The translations under genes were made by a program, and so were the position numbers. Positions 6,915 to 10,775 of a DNA stretch of 10,775 nucleotides are shown one piece after another (the stretch's first letter is position 1; each line of letters begins with the position of its first letter). The stretch is from Tannerella sp. GTDB lineage: Bacteria; Bacteroidota; Bacteroidia; Bacteroidales; Tannerellaceae. The notes under the pieces are model-generated. The model made no database searches and had not been told where the DNA came from. It saw only the letters and a list, made by a program, of their open reading frames with translations. The stretch spans positions 1 through 10,775 of the forward strand of contig JAIRXI010000297.1 in the NCBI GenBank assembly GCA_031268395.1. The letters run 5' to 3'.

Positions 6915-7547
6915 ATGAACCAAACAATGATATTGACCATTGGCCGCCAATTTGGTAGCGGCGGACGCATCATCGGGAAGAAGCTGGCTGAGGCCATTGG
7001 CATTGCATATTATGATAAGGAACTTTTCCAACTGGCGTCCAGGGAAAGCGGACTTTGCCACGACGTGTTCGAAAAGGCCGACGAAAAAGCGACCGACCGT
7101 TTGGCGTATGTCTTTTCACGCGGCCTTTCCTGTATGGGGATGTATACGCCTCAGCTGGACATTCTTTCCAACGAGGGACTGTTCAAAATTCAAAGCGATG
7201 CCATTCGCAAACTGGCTGAGACGGAATCGTGCGTCATTGTTGGTCGCTGTGCCGATTACATCCTGCGCGACTGTCCGAACTGTATCAGTTTTTTTATCCA
7301 CAGCGCTTTCGAGAACCGCATTCAGCAGGTCATCGAACGTCAGCAGATAAGTGTAGAACAGGCGAAGGAGTTAATTCTCAAAACCGACAAATCCCGTGCC
7401 GCATATTACGATTATTTCACAAACAAAACATGGGGTAAAGCTTCGTCATATCATCTGTCTATCAATGCTTCGGTACTGGGTATAGACGATACGGTGGCTT
7501 TCATGAAAATTTTTGCAGAAAAAAGGATGTGTGCCGGAAATCATTGA
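6915..7547 (+). CDS. Cytidylate kinase-like protein
   Basis: This 210-residue P-loop kinase-like protein is of the cytidylate-kinase-like family (Cytidylate_kin_2 type). The N-terminus ILTIGRQFGSGGRIIGKKLA (6-25) is a kinase P-loop variant. Other family-like stretches are AYYDKELF (31-38), SCVIVGRCADYILRDCPN (105-122), and the C-terminal RAAYYDYFTNKTWGKASSYH (161-180) followed by LSINASVLG. Canonical Cmk phosphorylates CMP and dCMP. Members of this second family are poorly characterised and their substrate is uncertain, so I give no gene symbol. An in-frame ATG at codon 5 (6927) would keep the P-loop; the ATG at 6915 is favoured for its distance from the promoter. It is a single-gene unit divergent from the ilv operon, and 79 bp separate its stop from that of the convergent DUF4491-type gene. 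The operator-like repeats upstream suggest it is regulated. Confidence 0.82.
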   Translation: MNQTMILTIGRQFGSGGRIIGKKLAEAIGIAYYDKELFQLASRESGLCHDVFEKADEKATDRLAYVFSRGLSCMGMYTPQLDILSNEGLFKIQSDAIRKLAETESCVIVGRCADYILRDCPNCISFFIHSAFENRIQQVIERQQISVEQAKELILKTDKSRAAYYDYFTNKTWGKASSYHLSINASVLGIDDTVAFMKIFAEKRMCAGNH

Positions 7548-7626
7548 GTCCTTAAATTTTTTACATCCTTGCACAAAATCGCTCGCACAAGGTATCATGC
7601 AGATGACAAAACAAGTTGCCCGTGCT

Positions 7627-7950
7627 TCAATTCCTGTTTTTTTCCGCCCGGGGCTTTTTTATCCGTTTGGGAAACCAGCCCTTTTCCACCCGCTTCCGCT
7701 GGTAAAACAGCTCGCCAATGCCCCATAATGCAGAAAAAGCGAAAACGCCGCATAGCGACGAAAGTATAACATTCTGTACGGTTACTGTCAAAATAATTCC
7801 CGCTATGCTGAAAAGCAAAAACGCCCACCAGCATTTGACGCCAAAATAATACTCGCCTTTAATCACCAGGGGATGAAAAATCCCAATAATGCAAAAAGTT
7901 CCAAACCCGATGACCAGCCCGGTCAAATGATAAGTTTCAATAAATTCCAT
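7627..7950 (-). CDS. DUF4491-type small membrane protein
   Basis: This 107-residue protein has about three membrane segments: residues 10-25 (TGLVIGFGTFCIIGIF), 40-57 (CWWAFLLFSIAGIILTVT) and 62-83. A basic tail (KRIKKPRAEKNRN) follows and is probably cytoplasmic. The conserved-looking HPLVIKGEYYFG and GELFYQRKRVEKGWFP stretches match my memory of the DUF4491 family of Bacteroidetes, whose function is unknown. The start is an ATG at 7950, 35 nt after the stop of the Wzy/WaaL-like gene on the same strand. No promoter is seen in the gap, so the two are likely co-transcribed. No terminator was found after its stop. Confidence 0.75.
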   Translation of the reverse strand: MEFIETYHLTGLVIGFGTFCIIGIFHPLVIKGEYYFGVKCWWAFLLFSIAGIILTVTVQNVILSSLCGVFAFSALWGIGELFYQRKRVEKGWFPKRIKKPRAEKNRN

Positions 7951-7985
7951 CCATTTTTTTGTCTTAAAGATTATACCCTGTCACC

Positions 7986-9782
7986 TTATATTATATAGCT
8001 AATGGGGGCGTCATCTTCATCTGTTTCCTCGTCTTTGGCTGCCGGTTTTTCACGGACATCGTCTCCGTTTTGCTTTTCCGGTTCCGAATGATCCTGAATA
8101 GGCTTGTTTTCAGTTGTTTCATGCACCCATTCAGCATCCGTCTCGTCCAACAGCGGCTCAAAGATAGGAAAATCATCATTAAAATCCACGTCATTCGACG
8201 GAATTTCCAATATTTTTTCTTCCGGTTCTGATGTTACCATATCTTCCTCTTCTCTTTTAACAAATTCATTATCTTCCTCTTCACTGTACTCAATCTCTTT
8301 TGGGATTATCACTTCAATCTGTTGCATATCTTCGATTACTTCGTTCGGAGTGGATATATCCGTATCCTCCTCATCCTCGTCGTATTCGTCATCATACTCT
8401 TCATCCTCCGGTTCGCTAACGACAGTAACCGGTTCGCCGTTTTCCGGTTCACTTTTTTCGACTGGCGAAGCTTCCGGTATCGCCCGGAATACGTCAGGTG
8501 CTTCGGGGGGCGTGACAGTCTTTTCGACCAACCTGTCTTTTTTTGTCGTAACCGGTTCTTCGTCGATCTTCACAAGCGCCTTGCCCGTATCTGTTTTGTG
8601 TCTTCCCGCGAGAAGCCCCAGAAACATCATCATGAAAAAACCTTTGTTGCTTGAGAAAAACGTATCCGATATATTTTCAATAAAGACAAAACTGATTATT
8701 ATCAATATAATGACAAACCGTTGGATGTCTCCCTCGCGTTTGAGGCGGACAAGTGCCTTGCCTGCACTGTGAATCCAGAAGAACAGGTAAAGCAGGATTC
8801 CGGATACGCCAAACTGAACCAGAGACGGGTAATAGGACGCAGTCACGGAATGCCAGTTCCGGGGCGAAAAGCCGTCCATGGAATTGAGTCCGTATGCAAC
8901 ATAAATCTGGGAATAATACTTGCCCGATATTTCAGTTGCAAAACTGGCGAAACCACTGCCAAACGGGAAGAAATCTTTCAGGAGATCAAGAGCTGAACGG
9001 TATAAGACGGAACGCGCCGTAAAATCGGAATCGCCATTTCCCGCATCAGGCGGAAAGAGATAGCCGACAATCTGTGATTTCAAAATATAAACAGTCAGCG
9101 CTAACACGATCAGTACGGCAAAGCCCGTCCGCCAGCCAGACTTGAGTACACGTATGTCCTGAAAACATATGAGTATACCGATCGCCAGGAAGTAAAACCC
9201 ATAAAATCCGGCGTGAACAGCAATCATGCCGGCGGTTAGCATGAAGATAAAGGTAAACTGTTCCTTTACCATGAAATTGCTGCAATACAGATAAACGAGC
9301 GACAGGCAAACGATCCCCGACGCATAATTGGCTTCCTGCTCCATGACGGTTTTGAAAAAAGACGGATTCACAAGTCCGTAAATGCCGATGAGGATAAAAA
9401 ACGGCCAGAGGTAAAGACAAATCCGTTTCAGCAACTTTTTTTGTGGAACGGAAAAGGAAGGCGCCAGTTGCAAGACGATAAAGAAGGTCAGATAAGGCCT
9501 GATTTGTAGCAGGAAATCCATGAAAATAGCACTCCGGGAATTATACGCCAGGTAGCAGGAATAGCAGAGATAGAACAGGAAAACACACAATAGAACTGAA
9601 ATATCTACAGTGATCCGCTTCTTTTCGATGCAGGTAAAAAGGATATACAGGCCTAACAATATGATGCTTGCAGCCTTGTCCATACTTTTAAAACCCGTCA
9701 CATCATACAGGATTACCCCAAAAATCAGAGTAAACACGAAAATGTAAAAAAAGTATACGTGTTTGATTTTTTGAATCAACAT
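7986..9782 (-). CDS. O-antigen ligase/polymerase-type membrane protein with acidic C-terminal tail
   Basis: This is a 598-residue protein. Residues 1 to about 392 hold roughly eleven hydrophobic segments. A large extracytoplasmic loop (about 240-315) carries the ARSVLYRSALDLLKDFFPFGSGFASF stretch in two parts (residues 256-275, then GSGFASF) and a histidine in NWHSVTASYYPSL (His311), followed by LVQFGVSGILLYLFF. This layout and the His before a G-x-x-G membrane segment are typical of the Wzy/WaaL superfamily, which joins or polymerises lipid-linked sugar chains at the outer face of the inner membrane. No other glycan genes are visible, so ligase versus polymerase cannot be decided. Residues ~401-598 form a tail with about 35% Asp/Glu, including EDEEYDDEYDEDEED, which is not part of that family. 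The frame can be opened to a TTG at 9812, but that codon lies within the -7 box, so the ATG at 9782 is chosen. Confidence 0.8.
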   Translation of the reverse strand: MLIQKIKHVYFFYIFVFTLIFGVILYDVTGFKSMDKAASIILLGLYILFTCIEKKRITVDISVLLCVFLFYLCYSCYLAYNSRSAIFMDFLLQIRPYLTFFIVLQLAPSFSVPQKKLLKRICLYLWPFFILIGIYGLVNPSFFKTVMEQEANYASGIVCLSLVYLYCSNFMVKEQFTFIFMLTAGMIAVHAGFYGFYFLAIGILICFQDIRVLKSGWRTGFAVLIVLALTVYILKSQIVGYLFPPDAGNGDSDFTARSVLYRSALDLLKDFFPFGSGFASFATEISGKYYSQIYVAYGLNSMDGFSPRNWHSVTASYYPSLVQFGVSGILLYLFFWIHSAGKALVRLKREGDIQRFVIILIIISFVFIENISDTFFSSNKGFFMMMFLGLLAGRHKTDTGKALVKIDEEPVTTKKDRLVEKTVTPPEAPDVFRAIPEASPVEKSEPENGEPVTVVSEPEDEEYDDEYDEDEEDTDISTPNEVIEDMQQIEVIIPKEIEYSEEEDNEFVKREEEDMVTSEPEEKILEIPSNDVDFNDDFPIFEPLLDETDAEWVHETTENKPIQDHSEPEKQNGDDVREKPAAKDEETDEDDAPISYII

Positions 9783-9809
9783 CTTTATTGGTCTCTTTTT
9801 CTCATCGGA

Positions 9810-9817
9810 CAAAATTA
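9810..9817 (-). promoter_or_regulatory. -7 box of the Wzy/WaaL-like gene promoter
   Basis: On the - strand TAATTTTG matches TAnnTTTG completely. It is about 28 nt upstream of the ATG at 9782, leaving a short leader of about 20 nt. There is no good TTTG at the -33 distance (TTAC at N19), so the promoter is only partly supported. Phased A-tracts lie just upstream. Confidence 0.5.
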
Positions 9818-9822
9818 CGACA

Positions 9823-9880
9823 TTTTTTTCATTTCAGTAATGAAAGATTGGTGTTTTTATACTTTTTCCGTCTTTTTTTT
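9823..9880. repeat. Phased A/T tracts upstream of the Wzy/WaaL-like gene
   Basis: T-tracts on the + strand (A-tracts on the - strand) of 7, 5, 5 and 8 bases lie at 9823-9829, 9854-9858, 9863-9867 and 9873-9880. Their centres are 30, 9 and 11.5 bp apart, close to multiples of the helical repeat, which predicts curved DNA behind the promoter. Confidence 0.45.
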
Positions 9881-9908
9881 CTGTTTGCGTCAAAAAGGAA
9901 GAGGGTTT

Positions 9909-9933
9909 AATTCACATGGTAATCCTGTGAATT
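9909..9933. repeat. Palindrome AATTCACA-N9-TGTGAATT
   Basis: This is a perfect 8-bp inverted repeat with a 9-nt centre. The TTCACA/TGTGAA arms look like a transcription-factor operator. As RNA it would be a weak AT-rich hairpin without a proper U-tract, so a binding site is more likely than a terminator. It lies about 97 bp upstream of the Wzy/WaaL-like gene -7 box. Confidence 0.4.
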
Positions 9934-9967
9934 TTCATGATTTCGCCAACTTTGCTCATTGTATATC

Positions 9968-10126
9968 CTATAGTAACCAAAATGTCATGCCGGGATTGTA
10001 TCCGACGGCATTTATATTCAGATGCTCCGAAAGGCTTCGATTTATCGGCGTCTGATATCCCCAGCGCATCATTGAGAATGAAAGCAACGCTCCGGCTGTT
10101 TCCTCTCCGAATGTGTTTTTCAGCAT
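9968..10126 (-). CDS. Possible small protein of 52 aa, doubtful
   Basis: An ATG frame of 52 codons preceded by AAGGAGGGAAAG about 10-20 nt upstream, an unusually good ribosome-binding-like stretch for this window. The product begins MLKNTFGEETAGALLSF and contains SEHLNINAVGYNPGMTFW. I recognise no family. It has no clear promoter, and a strong hairpin (9987-10011) lies inside it, so it may be non-coding. Confidence 0.15.
   Translation of the reverse strand: MLKNTFGEETAGALLSFSMMRWGYQTPINRSLSEHLNINAVGYNPGMTFWLL
9987..10011. other. Strong hairpin in the intergenic region
   Basis: ATGCCG-GGAT, a TGT loop, ATCC, a 2-nt bulge (GA) and CGGCAT give a 10-bp GC-rich stem. On the + strand it is followed by TTATATT, weakly terminator-like. 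On the - strand nothing like a U-tract follows. No + strand gene ends here. Confidence 0.45.
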
Positions 10127-10308
10127 TGATATTTCTCTTTCCCTCCTTGTTGAAAACAGAAGGATGTACCGGTGAAGTCCTGCCGCATACACCGGAGGAA
10201 CAGACCATGCCATACGCTGAACGTGTGACGGCTTTTTCAGACACAGGGTTTTACGGGAACCCGCAGTCAAGGCAAAAGGAAGACTTCCGGTTATTTTTTT
10301 GTGGCGCC

Positions 10309-10775
10309 TCAGTTATAAACGGCTTTGTACCATTCCAACTGCCTGTACCATTCATTCAGCCGGGTCAGGGGCGCCTGATGCGGATAGACCGACAGGCCGG
10401 AGAAATGCGTCACGGGAATAGCGCCCGTGTTTGAAGAATAGGTCTCGTTCGTCGTATATTTGCCCGTAACCGCCTTCTGCATGCAGAAGGTGAAGCGGGC
10501 GTACTGCTCCCCGGTCGCGATCCGGCCGATCACGTCGTCGAAATCATACAGCCTTGTCGACGCGCTTCTCAGGTCGGTCAATACCTGCCAGTCCGGGTAG
10601 GGCGGCGAAAAAACAGCCCGGTCGCCTGCTTCCGCCATGATCTCCCGCGTGACGGCCGCCAATTCTTCCAGTTCGTCCGTCTTTGTGATGGAGATATTGC
10701 CATAGGGTCCCTGGATATATTCATCCCGATAGAATTCGTAAAAGTCTTTAATCACCCTTCCGAGGTCGGCCTCCT
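10309..10775 (-). CDS. Probable clostripain-family (C11) cysteine peptidase, C-terminal part
   Basis: This is the last ~155 codons of a gene that continues beyond the window. The frame stays open to the edge (EADLGRVIKDFYEFYRDEY upstream), so the GTG codon at 10755 is not its start. The pattern of the C-terminus resembles the ends of Bacteroidetes clostripain-related peptidases: ITKTDELEELA, a DFDDVI helix, ALxKAV-like MQKAVTGKY, THFSGLSVYPHQ, and a final LNEWYRQLEWYKAVYN. These are usually secreted or lipoprotein proteases with Arg specificity. The catalytic His and Cys and any signal peptide would lie upstream and cannot be checked. The stop is at 10309-10311. No intrinsic terminator follows; the nearby GGAAGACTTCC and CGGGAACCCG palindromes have no loop or U-tract. 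Confidence 0.65.
   Translation of the reverse strand, partial: EADLGRVIKDFYEFYRDEYIQGPYGNISITKTDELEELAAVTREIMAEAGDRAVFSPPYPDWQVLTDLRSASTRLYDFDDVIGRIATGEQYARFTFCMQKAVTGKYTTNETYSSNTGAIPVTHFSGLSVYPHQAPLTRLNEWYRQLEWYKAVYN

Larger units (their letters stand above)
9818..10308. other. Intergenic region without a convincing gene (about 490 bp)
   Basis: The stretch separates two - strand genes. It holds phased A-tracts (9823-9880), a palindrome (9909-9933), a strong hairpin (9987-10011) and a CCGGTG/CACCGG inverted repeat (10169-10195). Frames in both directions give proteins with no recognisable family. They show no promoter, apart from a weak -7-like CAACTTTG on the + strand near 9948. A decayed gene or a non-coding RNA cannot be excluded. 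Confidence 0.5.

Noticed and set aside
7567..7592. CCTTG/CAAGG hairpin as a terminator between the convergent genes
   Set aside because: The stem is 5 bp on the + strand, or 8 bp with two wobbles on the - strand, and neither side is followed by a U-tract.
8104..8772. Ser-rich + frame (222 codons) that looks like a low-complexity surface protein
   Set aside because: It is the complement of the Asp/Glu codons of the acidic tail; no promoter or family support.
10078..10434. + frame with a signal-peptide-like start (MKATLRLFPLRMCFSALIF)
   Set aside because: It overlaps the peptidase coding region antisense by about 125 bp, lacks a lipobox and promoter, and shows no family similarity; kept only as a remote possibility.
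1..10775. CRISPR array, tRNA, rRNA, insertion sequence or integron
   Set aside because: No regularly spaced repeats, cloverleaf, rRNA-like sequence, transposase or terminal inverted repeats were found by eye.

Overview
The window looks like part of a Bacteroidales (Bacteroidota) chromosome. Three things suggest this. Two promoters match the Bacteroidetes form (TTTG or a near match, about 19 nt, then TAnnTTTG). Start codons are preceded by A-rich leaders rather than Shine-Dalgarno sites. The gene families present (a DUF4491-type protein, a clostripain-like peptidase, a family 2A encapsulin with a SufS-type cargo) occur in that group. By eye the left two thirds is fairly GC-rich and the 7.6-10.0 kb part is clearly AT-richer.

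Layout. (1) 1-2107, + strand: the 3' part of a family 2A encapsulin shell gene, followed 9 nt later by a SufS-type cysteine desulfurase with an N-terminal extension, the expected cargo. Together they should form a sulfur-handling protein nanocompartment. (2) 6545-2197, - strand, convergent with the first: a branched-chain amino-acid operon, ilvD-ilvB-ilvN. It has a consensus promoter and a roughly 180-nt leader. The leader encodes a 24-residue Leu/Val-rich peptide followed by competing antiterminator and terminator hairpins, which is a classical translation-coupled attenuator. The longest ilvD and ilvB frames both begin too far upstream, and corrected starts are given. (3) 6546-6914: a divergent regulatory region with an orphan intrinsic terminator on the - strand (a possible small RNA), two TGAC-N5-GTCA palindromes, two CATATAGACAG direct repeats, and the promoter of (4) a cytidylate-kinase-like gene (6915-7547, +). 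(5) 9782-7627, - strand: an O-antigen ligase/polymerase-type membrane protein with an unusual ~200-residue acidic tail, then a small DUF4491-type membrane protein. (6) 9818-10308: about 490 bp without a convincing gene, holding phased A-tracts, a palindrome and a strong hairpin. (7) 10309-10775, - strand: the C-terminal part of a probable clostripain-family (C11) cysteine peptidase, cut by the window edge.

The most notable items are the encapsulin/cysteine desulfurase pair, the complete ilv attenuator, the repeat cluster between the divergent promoters, and the acidic tail on the Wzy/WaaL-like protein. All family assignments come from recognising the sequences by eye; no search was run.
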